From Microbacterium arborescens (lineage in GTDB: Bacteria; Actinomycetota; Actinomycetes; Actinomycetales; Microbacteriaceae): DNA of 64,000 nucleotides. The stretch is taken from NCBI RefSeq assembly GCF_030369635.1, contig NZ_CP128474.1:434001-498000 (forward strand), in the 5' to 3' direction. A program made the translations under genes and the position numbers. Under the pieces are notes generated by a model. The model saw only the letters and a program-made list of their open reading frames with translations. It had not been told where the DNA came from and ran no database searches. Below, piece by piece: positions 16,687-24,439 of this stretch (position 1 is its first letter; every line of letters begins with the position of its first letter).

Positions 16687-18123
16687 TCAAAATGGTGGTG
16701 GTTCGGGTGGCGGTGCTCCGCCGGTCCGGCCATCCGGTGGCGGGTCCACCGTGCCGGTGGTGAAGCAGACGGCGGGTGTGGGTACGTCTTCGCGGTAGAC
16801 CCGCCCGAGGGGTGAGGTCCATTCGAGGACTCCACCGCCGAGCTGCCGCACTTCCCACCGGGTGAATTGCTTCATGGAGTGGTGTCTCTGGCAGAGGTGG
16901 GCGAGGTTGAGGAGGTGGGTGTGGCCGCCGAGGGCGTAGTCGATGGTGTGGTCGAGTTCGCATCGGATCGCGGCTCTGCGGCATCCGGGGAACCGGCAGT
17001 GCTGGTCGCGTGCGGTGAGGAGTTTCTTCATCGCGATGGTGGGCCGGTAGGTGTCGATCTCGACCGGGGTGCGGGTGACCGGGTCGATGAAGAGCCGGTC
17101 CCACTCGGTGACCTGTCCGGCGAGTTCACGCGCCGTGTCGGCGTCGATCAGTCCGGCACCGACAGCGTCGGCGGGGTGCTCGTCACGGCCTATCAGGGTC
17201 TCGGCGGTGACGGTGACTTGGACTCGTGCTCGGATCGCGCCGAGCCCACCGGCCCGGTCGGTTCCGTAGGTCGGGTCGACCACGGGTGCTCCGCCGAGGA
17301 CAAGGTCGCCGAGAATGTCAGCACGCAGTTGATCCATCGTCCGGGCGTCTGGCGCCGCATCCGCCCCGGCGCCCGCAGCACCGGCCGAGGCAGCACCGGC
17401 CGAGGCAGCATCCGCCTCCACCGCATCCCCGCAACCGCCCGCATCCCGGGCATCCCGGGCATCCCGGGCATCCTTGACGGCTTGTCCCATCTGGGTGAGC
17501 CGGTCAAGCATCCTCACAGCGATGACGGTGGGGAGGTTGGCGACGAGGTTCGACATCCCGTCCGACCCGCGGAACACGCGCACGCACCGCTCCGCCGCCG
17601 CAGCACCATGCCGCTCCGTGAACGACTGGGGGTGCACCCGCGCCGCCAAAACCTCGAGCGCACCCCGCACCCGGGACGGTACATCCCGCTCGCATACATC
17701 GATCGCGGCATCCGCGAACGACCCTCGCACCTCATCGGGCACCCCGGCCCCGGCCTTCACGATCACATCCACGTGTCCGCGTTCGATCCGCCGTTCCACC
17801 CACGCGGCGAACACGGCCGGGTAGTCGTCGATGACGGTCATCGCATGGTCGATCTCGCCCTGCAACCGCCGATCCGTCAACCGCGCCATCCCCGCCGCTT
17901 CAGCTGCGACCGATCGCAGCTCCATGTCGGAGGCCATGCCCCGCACCCCATCGCGCCGGGCCTCACGCAACGCCGACCGTCCCAGATCGGCCAACGCACA
18001 CATCCGTTCAACCTCGCCAGCATGGACAAGATCGAGCGCTTCCGCGAACCTCGCAAACGCGAGCACCTGCGCGGGCGCGGCGTCATCGCGTCGCATCCCG
18101 CCGACCTCGCCGTTCGCTTTCAT
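16687..18123 (-). CDS. 13E12-type DUF222 / HNH endonuclease domain protein
   Basis: A 478-residue member of the 13E12 repeat family common in actinobacteria. The N-terminal two-thirds is the helical DUF222 region; the C-terminal HNH domain at about residues 371-415 shows CRFPGC, the HNH His in CELDHTIDYALGG, and LCQRHHSMK. These proteins are thought to be nucleases, often present in many near-identical genomic copies, but their role is unknown. Residues about 215-270 are low complexity (DARDARDARDA and repeated ASAGA units) and correspond to two DNA tandem repeats. Expression would begin from the AT-richer stretch upstream, with a TACTGT hexamer near 18136. No inverted terminal repeats bound the gene. 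Confidence 0.9.
   Translation of the reverse strand: MKANGEVGGMRRDDAAPAQVLAFARFAEALDLVHAGEVERMCALADLGRSALREARRDGVRGMASDMELRSVAAEAAGMARLTDRRLQGEIDHAMTVIDDYPAVFAAWVERRIERGHVDVIVKAGAGVPDEVRGSFADAAIDVCERDVPSRVRGALEVLAARVHPQSFTERHGAAAAERCVRVFRGSDGMSNLVANLPTVIAVRMLDRLTQMGQAVKDARDARDARDAGGCGDAVEADAASAGAASAGAAGAGADAAPDARTMDQLRADILGDLVLGGAPVVDPTYGTDRAGGLGAIRARVQVTVTAETLIGRDEHPADAVGAGLIDADTARELAGQVTEWDRLFIDPVTRTPVEIDTYRPTIAMKKLLTARDQHCRFPGCRRAAIRCELDHTIDYALGGHTHLLNLAHLCQRHHSMKQFTRWEVRQLGGGVLEWTSPLGRVYREDVPTPAVCFTTGTVDPPPDGRTGGAPPPEPPPF
17375..17473. repeat. two tandem repeats inside the HNH gene
   Basis: A 15-bp unit GCAGCACCGGCCGAG occurs twice plus a partial copy (17375-17410), and a 9-bp unit GCATCCCGG occurs three times plus a partial copy (17441-17473). 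Both unit lengths are multiples of three, so copy-number change keeps the reading frame. Confidence 0.85.
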
Positions 18124-18458
18124 GTTCCCATCATGACAGTAGGGGGCGACATTACAGTCGAAGATACGTTCTATGTTGGATAACTCGCCAGATCATCCGA
18201 TAGGGGAGGAGCGACGGCCACCGCATGTGAGAAAACCGGCGCCATCCGAGACTCAATCGGCGCCAACACAACCGACAGCGCCGGTCACGAGCGACGCCGG
18301 CACAACCCGCGCCCGCTCGTGGCCAGCGCGAGACGGACGTTCGCGCTGGCGATAGCGGGCGATACCGGGCGATACCGGCCCGAAGCCGACGGTCACCAGC
18401 TCAACCCGAGCAGACAGCCGCCGAGGCCAACCGGACTCCGGCCAGAGCGGACTTCACG
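18124..18458. other. intergenic region with short 10-bp tandem repeat
   Basis: No gene is supported in these 335 bases. The first 70 bp are unusually AT-rich for this window and probably hold the HNH gene promoter. Three units of about 10 bp, GGCGATAsCG, lie in tandem at 18348-18377. Confidence 0.5.
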
Positions 18459-18965
18459 TCAGCGAACGAAGCGGACCTCGGTCAGCGTCTCACCGAGGAA
18501 GGGCTCGGTGTGGGTCTGTCCGTCGAGCGTGAAGCCGTTGCGCTCGTAGAAACGGTGCGCGCGGGGGTTGTCCTCCGCGACCCACAGGTAGATCCCCTCG
18601 TCCTTCTCGACGGCGGCATCGAACAGGCGCTGGCCGATGCCGGTGCCGTGCCACGCGTCGAGCAGGTAGATGAAGTAGAGCTCGCGCATCCGAGGCGCGT
18701 CGCGGTCGCGAGCCGGGCCCGAACCCACGAAGCCGACGATCTCGCCGCGGACGAGCGCGGCGTACATCCGGAAGTCCTCGCCCTGCGCGGCCCAGTGCGT
18801 CCACAGCTCGGCGAGTCGGCGAGGCGACACGCTCTGGAGCGCGGCCGTGCTGATGAGGTGGTCGTAGGTCTCGTGCCAGCAGGTGGCGTGCACGCGCCCG
18901 AGGGCTTCGGCGTCGACATCCCGCACCGGACGGACGACGATGTCGGTCTGCAGTTCGGCTTCCAT
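18459..18965 (-). CDS. GNAT family N-acetyltransferase
   Basis: A 168-residue acetyltransferase. The acetyl-CoA-binding motif A is visible in LLDAWHGTGIGQRLFDAAV, followed by the motif B region LWVAEDNPRAHRFYERNGFTLDG. An N-terminal strand-helix with WHETYDHLIS is typical of the RimI-like subgroup that modifies small amines or protein N-termini. The substrate cannot be inferred. The start codon follows a TAGAGT hexamer by exactly 6 nt, so the message is probably leaderless and monocistronic. Confidence 0.9.
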   Translation of the reverse strand: MEAELQTDIVVRPVRDVDAEALGRVHATCWHETYDHLISTAALQSVSPRRLAELWTHWAAQGEDFRMYAALVRGEIVGFVGSGPARDRDAPRMRELYFIYLLDAWHGTGIGQRLFDAAVEKDEGIYLWVAEDNPRAHRFYERNGFTLDGQTHTEPFLGETLTEVRFVR

Positions 18966-18971
18966 GGCCAG

Positions 18972-18977
18972 ACTCTA
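18972..18977 (-). promoter_or_regulatory. -10 TAGAGT, leaderless start of the GNAT gene
   Basis: On the minus strand TAGAGT ends 6 nt before the ATG at 18965 and no ribosome binding site intervenes. Confidence 0.6.
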
Positions 18978-19031
18978 CGCGCGGGTGGCGGTGGCGTGAA
19001 ATCGAGCCGTCGGGGTTGCGCCGCGGGCTCA

Positions 19032-20036
19032 TCAGGCTCCGAGCTCGACCCCTTCTTCGGCATCATGGGCGGCCGCAGCCTCACCCTCGGCCGCTGCCTC
19101 GACCGAGAGCAGACCGACCTCGCCCGGGCTCCACCCCGCCGCGACCAGGCGGGCGCGGAGCGCCGTCTCCACCGCCGCCTGTTCGCCGCCAGCGCGCAGG
19201 CGCGTTCCCGTTCGCGTCGCGCCGAGCACCGCGTCCGGATCGAGCGTCCGTGCCGCGGCGAGCAGCTCGTCCCTCATCCGATCCGCGCGGGCGGTGCCGA
19301 GCGCCGTCCGCACGATGTCGAACGAGCTCAGGGCGACCGACCACATCTGTCCACGGCCGAGCGACGACGCGGCAGGCGGGCGTCGCGCCGCCGCCGTCGC
19401 GCTCCGGTCCGACAGGATCATCAGCAGCGCGACACCCGTGAGAAGCACCAGGACGGCTCCGGCCAGGGTCGTCGGCACGACCGACATCCATGAGCGGAAG
19501 AACGGCGAATCCCACCCGGCCGTCAGCCCCGTCACGGCGCGGCACGTGGAGAAGGCTGCGTACGCTGTCATCGCCGAAGCGAGGAGCCACGTCCCGCGTC
19601 TCGCGGCGATCGCGGGGTGCCTCGCTGCCACGGCGGTCAATCCGCAGGCGACCGCCACGACCAGCACCTTCACCGCGAGTGAGGCGGGGAGACCCACCGC
19701 GGCGGAGACGACGCCGACCACCGCGGCGAGCGACGCGGCGATGCCCGCACGCGCCAGGACGTTGCCGCTGAACGAGCCGAGGCCCGCGAAGACCAAGCCC
19801 GGCGCCAGCACCATGGCGACGTCGCTGATGACGAGGGACGCGGGGTCTCCGGTCTGGGTGTGCACGAGATGCAGCAGGCTCGCCGCCATCGCGGACAGCG
19901 CCCCGACGATCGCGAAACGCAGCACCTCGCCGCGTCGACGCCAGCTCGGGCGTACCGCGAACAGGTAGACCAGCCCGACGATGGTCGCCAGGCACGCGCA
20001 CACCAACGCCACCCCTGCTGTCAGCACGGCCCTCAC
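19032..20036 (-). CDS. membrane protein with possible decayed GGDEF-like domain
   Basis: A 334-residue protein with seven hydrophobic segments in residues about 1-210, followed by a soluble C-terminal part. The soluble part (from [21 protein letters not shown]) has the strand-helix layout of the start of a diguanylate-cyclase domain, but the GGDEF signature and metal aspartate are absent. The last residues are very acidic ([20 protein letters not shown]). Seven-helix sensors fused to GGDEF domains are known in actinobacteria; if this is one it can only be a receptor, not an enzyme. The GTG at 20036 has AGGGG upstream. Family assignment is tentative. Confidence 0.6.
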   Translation of the reverse strand: MRAVLTAGVALVCACLATIVGLVYLFAVRPSWRRRGEVLRFAIVGALSAMAASLLHLVHTQTGDPASLVISDVAMVLAPGLVFAGLGSFSGNVLARAGIAASLAAVVGVVSAAVGLPASLAVKVLVVAVACGLTAVAARHPAIAARRGTWLLASAMTAYAAFSTCRAVTGLTAGWDSPFFRSWMSVVPTTLAGAVLVLLTGVALLMILSDRSATAAARRPPAASSLGRGQMWSVALSSFDIVRTALGTARADRMRDELLAAARTLDPDAVLGATRTGTRLRAGGEQAAVETALRARLVAAGWSPGEVGLLSVEAAAEGEAAAAHDAEEGVELGA

Positions 20037-20136
20037 CCCCTGGCGCGCCGGCCCGTGAGCGCGCTCACTCGCAACCTACGCGCTGCGGGGGCCAGGAGAA
20101 AAGGGAGCCGTCATCTCGGCACCGAAACAGGCCTGC

Positions 20137-20142
20137 TATGGT
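20137..20142 (+). promoter_or_regulatory. -10 TATGGT upstream of the TPP riboswitch
   Basis: TATGGT lies 7 nt before the first base of the riboswitch P1 helix, the right distance for transcription to start at the beginning of the aptamer. Confidence 0.5.
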
Positions 20143-20149
20143 CGGGTCC

Positions 20150-20229
20150 CGACACGGGGTGCCCGCGACCGCGAGCTGAGATCAGACCCGTCGAACCTGC
20201 TCCAGTGCAATGCTGGCGAAGGGATGTCG
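20150..20229 (+). ncRNA. TPP (THI-box) riboswitch
   Basis: The conserved thiamine pyrophosphate aptamer parts occur in order: CGGGGTGCCC at about 20154-20163, CTGAGA at 20176-20181 (pyrimidine-binding helix), ACCCG-TCGAACCTG from 20186, and the 3' GCGAAGGGA at about 20216-20224. P1 is closed by CGACA (20150-20154) and TGTCG (20225-20229). The 3' purine-rich end doubles as the ribosome binding site 7 nt before the thiM ATG at 20232. Bound TPP would therefore block translation, the usual mode in actinobacteria. Confidence 0.92.
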
Positions 20230-20231
20230 AG

Positions 20232-21050
20232 ATGCGCGATGTCGTGCCCACCGTCCGAGGTCCGGAGGCGGCGCTCCGAGCGCTGCGGGATGCCGCCCCG
20301 CTCACGCACTGCGTGACCAACGCCGTCGTCACCGGCTTCACCGCGAATGCGCTGCTCGCGCTCGGTGCGAGTCCCGCCATGGTCGACATCGAGGGCGAGG
20401 CCGGGATCTTCGCCGGGGTCGCCGACGGTGTCCTGCTCAACCTCGGAACCCCCACGCCGCAGCAGCAGGCCGGCGCCCGCGAAGTCGTCCAGGTGACGCG
20501 ACGCTGGGTTCTCGACCCGGTCGCGGTGGGGACGCTGCCGGTCCGGACGGCGCTCGCCGCCGAGCTCGTCTCGGCTCGGCCCGCGATCATCCGCGGCAAC
20601 GCGTCGGAGATCGCGGCGGTCGCCGGCAGCGGATCGGGCGGTCGCGGAGTCGACAGCGTCGACGATCCCGACACGGTGCGTGACGCAGCGCTGTCGCTCG
20701 CGCGTCGCACGGGGGCGGTCGTGGCGGTGTCGGGTCCGGTCGACCTGATCACGGATGGAGACCGGATCGCGCGGGTCCGCGGGGGAGACCCCTTGCTGAC
20801 GCGCGTCACCGGCGGCGGCTGCTCGCTCGGTGCGACCATGGCCGCTTTCCTCGGGGTGACGGCCCCCCTCTCGGCGGCGGTCGCCGCGTCCGTCGTGCAC
20901 AAGCGGGCGGCCGAGGCCGCGGCATCCGTCTCTTCGGGGCCGGGTTCGTTCGCCGTGGCCTTCCTCGATGCGCTCGCCGCGCTCGCGCCCGACGAGCTCG
21001 ACGAGTCGCGGGTGTCGATGGAGGTCTCGACATCGGGCGTTGCGCAGTGA
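20232..21050 (+). CDS. thiM: hydroxyethylthiazole kinase
   Basis: A 272-residue ribokinase-like enzyme that phosphorylates 4-methyl-5-(2-hydroxyethyl)thiazole in thiamine salvage. Visible motifs are [20 protein letters not shown] (substrate side), [23 protein letters not shown], and [17 protein letters not shown], which holds the anion-hole and catalytic cysteine. Length is the family norm. The ATG at 20232 is placed by the riboswitch, whose terminal GAAGGGA acts as ribosome binding site. Its stop overlaps the thiE GTG by 4 nt. Confidence 0.95.
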   Translation: MRDVVPTVRGPEAALRALRDAAPLTHCVTNAVVTGFTANALLALGASPAMVDIEGEAGIFAGVADGVLLNLGTPTPQQQAGAREVVQVTRRWVLDPVAVGTLPVRTALAAELVSARPAIIRGNASEIAAVAGSGSGGRGVDSVDDPDTVRDAALSLARRTGAVVAVSGPVDLITDGDRIARVRGGDPLLTRVTGGGCSLGATMAAFLGVTAPLSAAVAASVVHKRAAEAAASVSSGPGSFAVAFLDALAALAPDELDESRVSMEVSTSGVAQ

Positions 21051-21727
21051 TCCGTCGCGAGTCCCTCGCCCTGCACCTCGTCACCGACGACCGCGTCGGC
21101 TTCGAGGCGCTGCCGTCGATCGTCGATGCTGCCGTCGCCGGCGGGGTGACCCTCGTGCAGCTGCGTGACAAGACGTGCGAGGCGGCGGAGCTGGTGCGCC
21201 GCGCGCGTGTGCTGTCGGATGCGATCGCGGGGCGGGTGCCGCTCCTCATCGATGACCGGGTCGACGTCGCCCTCGCCGCGCGGGACGCGGGTGCGCAGGT
21301 CGACGGCGTGCACCTCGGGCAGAACGACATCCCGCCCATCACCGCGCGCAGACTGCTCGGGCCGACCGCCGTGATCGGTTGGACGGCGAACACCGAAGAC
21401 CATCTGCGGGCCGCTCACGCGATGCCGGAGGGCACCCTCGACTACCTCGGAGTCGGCGTCATCCGGCCGACGGCGACGAAGGCCGATCACCCGCCGGCTC
21501 TCGGCATCGCGGGGTTCGCGGCGCGGGCCGCGTCGACCCCGCTCGCGTGCGTCGCGATCGGTGGCGTCGGCGCCGATGACGTCGTCCCGCTCCGCCGGGC
21601 GGGCGCGGCCGGGGTCGCCGTGGTGTCGGCGATCTGCGGTGCCGCGGATCCCGCTGCCGCGGCCCGGGCCTTCACCGCTGCGGCGGCCCGTCATTCACGC
21701 GGCGCGTCGGACGGAGCGGCGCGGTGA
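21047..21727 (+). CDS. thiE: thiamine-phosphate synthase
   Basis: A 226-residue TIM-barrel enzyme that joins HMP diphosphate and HET phosphate to thiamine phosphate. Characteristic segments are [30 protein letters not shown] (phosphate and pyrimidine binding), [36 protein letters not shown], and [11 protein letters not shown]. It starts with GTG in a GTGA overlap and ends in another GTGA overlap, so translation of the operon is fully coupled. Confidence 0.95.
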   Translation: MIRRESLALHLVTDDRVGFEALPSIVDAAVAGGVTLVQLRDKTCEAAELVRRARVLSDAIAGRVPLLIDDRVDVALAARDAGAQVDGVHLGQNDIPPITARRLLGPTAVIGWTANTEDHLRAAHAMPEGTLDYLGVGVIRPTATKADHPPALGIAGFAARAASTPLACVAIGGVGADDVVPLRRAGAAGVAVVSAICGAADPAAAARAFTAAAARHSRGASDGAAR

Positions 21728-23247
21728 GGGCGCGGGCGGCGGGGATGCCGCGGGCGGTGCGCGTGCCGCGGGTGCTGAGCATCGCGGGCACCGACCCGTC
21801 CGGAGGTGCGGGCATCCAGGCCGACCTGAAGTCGATCGCCGCGATGGGCGGCTACGGGATGGCCGTGGTGACCGCTCTGGTGGCGCAGAACACCCGCGGC
21901 GTGCGGGCGGTGCACGCGCCGCCCGCCGAGTTCCTGCGCGCGCAGCTCGACGCCGTGGGCGACGACGTCGAGATCGATGCGGTGAAGATCGGGATGCTGC
22001 ACTCCGAGCCGCTGGTCGCGGTCGTCGACGACTGGCTCGCGCGTCGGGGTGGCGACCTCGTCGTGCTGGACCCCGTCATGGTCGCCACGAGCGGCGACCG
22101 CCTGCTCGATCACGCGGCGGAGGCGGCGATCCGTGCCCTCTGCATGCGCGTCGATCTCGTGACACCCAACCTGCCCGAGCTCGCCGTTCTGGCCGACGAG
22201 CCGGTCGCGGGCACCTGGCCGGACGCGCTGGCCCAAGCGCTGCGGTTCGCCCGCTCGTCGGGGGCGACGGTACTCGTGAAGGGCGGGCACCTCGGCGGCG
22301 ACGAATGCCCCGACGCCATCGTGACGCCCGAAGGCGTCGCGGGGGAGGTGTCACGGCCGCGCATCGCCTCGACGAACACCCACGGCACGGGATGCTCGCT
22401 GTCCGCGGCCATGGCGACCCTCGGCGCAGCCGGCCGGGGCTGGAGCGATGCGCTCGCACGCGCCACGGACTGGCTCGCCGGCGCGATCGCCGCCGGTGCC
22501 GCTCTCGCCGTCGGCGGGGGCAACGGTCCCGTCGACCACCTGCACGAGATCCGCCCGCAGCTCGTGCCGCCGGCGCCGCCCGTGTCGTGGACGACGCAGG
22601 CATGGGCGGATGTGGCCCCGCTCCGCGCCGCGGTCGACGCGTGCAGCTTCGTCGACGGGCTGCGCACGGGCGAGCTCGATGAGTCGGTGTTCGCCTGGTA
22701 TCTCCGGCAGGACGCGCTCTACCTGTCCGAGTACGCCCGCGTGCTCGCCCGGGCCAGCGCTCTGGCGCCGCGGAGCGACGAACAGGTGTTCTGGGCGGAA
22801 GCGGCCGCTGCGGCGGTCGCGGTCGAGTCCGAACTGCACCGGGCGCGGGTCGGAGCGGATGCCGCAGCCCCCGCTCCCGCGACGCTCGCCTACACCGACC
22901 ATCTGCACGCCGCGACTGCTCGAGGGTCGTACGGTGAAGTGGTGGCCGCGCTCCTGCCGTGCTTCTGGCTCTACGCCGACCTGGGCGAGCGCTTCGTGCT
23001 GGCCTCGCATGCCGGGCATCCCTATCGCGACTGGCTCTCGACCTACGCCGATCCGGCCTTCGCGGCCTCGAACCGTTCCGCCGTCGAGATCGCGGAGCGG
23101 GCTGCGAGCGAAGCATCGGCCTCGGAACGTGAGCGCATGAGCGTCGCGTTCGCGCGGTCGATGCGTCACGAGCTCGCCTTCTTCGAGGCTCCTGTCGCCG
23201 CGGTTTCCGCCGCAACATGGCCGAACGAGGAGATGTGCGGGGCCTAG
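21724..23247 (+). CDS. thiD: bifunctional HMP-phosphate kinase / thiaminase II (ThiD-TenA fusion)
   Basis: A 507-residue fusion. Residues about 17-285 are ThiD, the kinase that phosphorylates HMP and HMP phosphate, with SIAGTDPSGGAGIQADLKS at the start and HGTGCSLSAAMA for ATP and catalysis. Residues about 295-500 are TenA, which hydrolyses base-degraded thiamine to recover HMP; the nucleophile is Cys413 in LPCFWLYADLG, which puts it in the cysteine-type TenA class. The fusion couples release of HMP and its phosphorylation. It starts with GTG overlapping thiE and ends just before a LacI gene promoter. Confidence 0.94.
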   Translation: MRARAAGMPRAVRVPRVLSIAGTDPSGGAGIQADLKSIAAMGGYGMAVVTALVAQNTRGVRAVHAPPAEFLRAQLDAVGDDVEIDAVKIGMLHSEPLVAVVDDWLARRGGDLVVLDPVMVATSGDRLLDHAAEAAIRALCMRVDLVTPNLPELAVLADEPVAGTWPDALAQALRFARSSGATVLVKGGHLGGDECPDAIVTPEGVAGEVSRPRIASTNTHGTGCSLSAAMATLGAAGRGWSDALARATDWLAGAIAAGAALAVGGGNGPVDHLHEIRPQLVPPAPPVSWTTQAWADVAPLRAAVDACSFVDGLRTGELDESVFAWYLRQDALYLSEYARVLARASALAPRSDEQVFWAEAAAAAVAVESELHRARVGADAAAPAPATLAYTDHLHAATARGSYGEVVAALLPCFWLYADLGERFVLASHAGHPYRDWLSTYADPAFAASNRSAVEIAERAASEASASERERMSVAFARSMRHELAFFEAPVAAVSAATWPNEEMCGA

Positions 23248-23250
23248 TCT
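23245..23250 (+). promoter_or_regulatory. -10 TAGTCT, leaderless start of the LacI gene
   Basis: TAGTCT, overlapping the thiD stop codon region, ends exactly 6 nt before the ATG at 23257. This spacing favours the ATG over the in-frame GTG at 23251. Confidence 0.6.
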
Positions 23251-23256
23251 GTGCTC

Positions 23257-24309
23257 ATGCCGAAGCAGCAGGCCGGCCGAGCCACCATGAAGGATGTGGC
23301 GGCGCTCGCCGGAGTCTCGGCGAAGACGGTCTCGAACGTGCTGACGGGCACCGCGGCTGTGCGCCCCGAGACGCAGCAGCGCGTGGAGTCGGCCATGCGC
23401 GAGCTCGACTTCGTACCCAACCTCAGCGCCCGGGGCCTGCGCAACGGCCGCTCCGGCGTGATCGCCATCGCGCTGCCCGATCTCGCGACGGCCTTCTCGG
23501 CAGAGATGCTGCATCACCTCGTCAACGCTGCCCACCAGCGCGGCTACGCCGTGCAGATCGAAGAGACGGCGCTCGAACCCCAACGCGAGCGCGACCTCGT
23601 CTCACGGGCGCGTCAGCATCTCGTCGACGGCGTGGTGCTCAACCCGATCCGCATCGAGGACAGCGTCGTGGACCGCGACCACCGGCTGCCGCCCGTGGTT
23701 CTGATCGGCGAGGTCGAGCAGCATGTCACCGACCGGGTCCTCGTCGACAGTCGCGCCGGGGCGCGCGACGCGGTCGCGCATCTGGTGGCGCGGGGCGCGC
23801 GACGCATCGCCGCGATCGGCGGCGATGAGCAGTCGGCCCTCGCCACGGCGACGAGCCGTCTGCGCCTGGCGGGTATGCGAGACGCGCTCGTCGAGGCGGG
23901 CCTCGAGCACGACCGGCACCGCGAGGTCAACGTCCTGCCCTGGAACCTCGAGGCGGGCGCGATCGGTGTCCGGACCCTCCTCGAGCGCCGGGTCGACTTC
24001 GATGCCGTGCTGTGCTTCACCGACTCGATAGCAGTGGGCGCGCTGCATGTGCTCGCCGAAGCCGGCATCCGGGTTCCCGACGACGTCCTCGTGTGCGGCT
24101 TCGACGACATCGAGCAGTCGCGATACACGACGCCCGAGTTGACGACCGTGTCGTTCGATCGCGATGAGTTCGCGCGCGCGACCGTCGCACTCCTGGAGGA
24201 GCGCATCGCGGCTCGCGACATCCCGGTGCGCGCGGTAGCGATCGAGCACCGCGTGATCGCCCGGGCCAGCACGGGCGCGGCGCCCGGGGGCGTTCTCGCG
24301 CGTCGCTGA
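23257..24309 (+). CDS. LacI-family regulator of the arabino-oligosaccharide operon
   Basis: A 350-residue LacI/GalR repressor. The helix-turn-helix is at residues about 11-32 (TMKDVAALAGVSAKTVSNVL) followed by the hinge helix (NLSARGLRNGRSG). The remaining residues form the periplasmic-binding-protein-like effector domain, with VLCFTDSIAVGAL and VCGFDDIEQSRYTTPELTT as standard core segments. It is monocistronic from a leaderless promoter. The downstream ABC operon has a perfect LacI-type palindrome at 24372-24385, so that operon is its most likely target; the inducer is presumably an arabinose-containing oligosaccharide. Confidence 0.9.
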   Translation: MPKQQAGRATMKDVAALAGVSAKTVSNVLTGTAAVRPETQQRVESAMRELDFVPNLSARGLRNGRSGVIAIALPDLATAFSAEMLHHLVNAAHQRGYAVQIEETALEPQRERDLVSRARQHLVDGVVLNPIRIEDSVVDRDHRLPPVVLIGEVEQHVTDRVLVDSRAGARDAVAHLVARGARRIAAIGGDEQSALATATSRLRLAGMRDALVEAGLEHDRHREVNVLPWNLEAGAIGVRTLLERRVDFDAVLCFTDSIAVGALHVLAEAGIRVPDDVLVCGFDDIEQSRYTTPELTTVSFDRDEFARATVALLEERIAARDIPVRAVAIEHRVIARASTGAAPGGVLARR

Positions 24310-24371
24310 CGCCTGCCCGCGGTTGTCAGCGGCCATCGGTGGCGGTATCCGACCTTTTCCTTGCGCATTGA

Positions 24372-24385
24372 TTACATCGATGTAA
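24372..24385. promoter_or_regulatory. LacI-type operator TTACATCGATGTAA
   Basis: A perfect 14-bp palindrome with the central CG step typical of LacI-family sites, in the promoter region of the sugar ABC operon. A 12-bp direct repeat CCGCGGTTGTCA flanks it at 24317-24328 and 24398-24409. Confidence 0.75.
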
Positions 24386-24439
24386 AAGTGTGAGGGTCCG
24401 CGGTTGTCACAATGTCGTGCCGTCACAAAGGAGTGACCG

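Noticed and set aside
16444..18458. HNH gene as part of an insertion sequence or intron
   Set aside because: No terminal inverted repeats, target-site duplication, transposase or intron RNA features bound it; 13E12 genes are usually stand-alone.
23251..23259. GTG at 23251 as the LacI start
   Set aside because: The TAGTCT hexamer is positioned 6 nt before the ATG at 23257, matching the leaderless spacing seen at other genes.
24361..24439. Clear -35/-10 promoter for the sugar ABC operon
   Set aside because: TTGCGC or TTGATT could serve as -35, but no matching -10 at 16-18 bp is convincing, so only the operator is listed.
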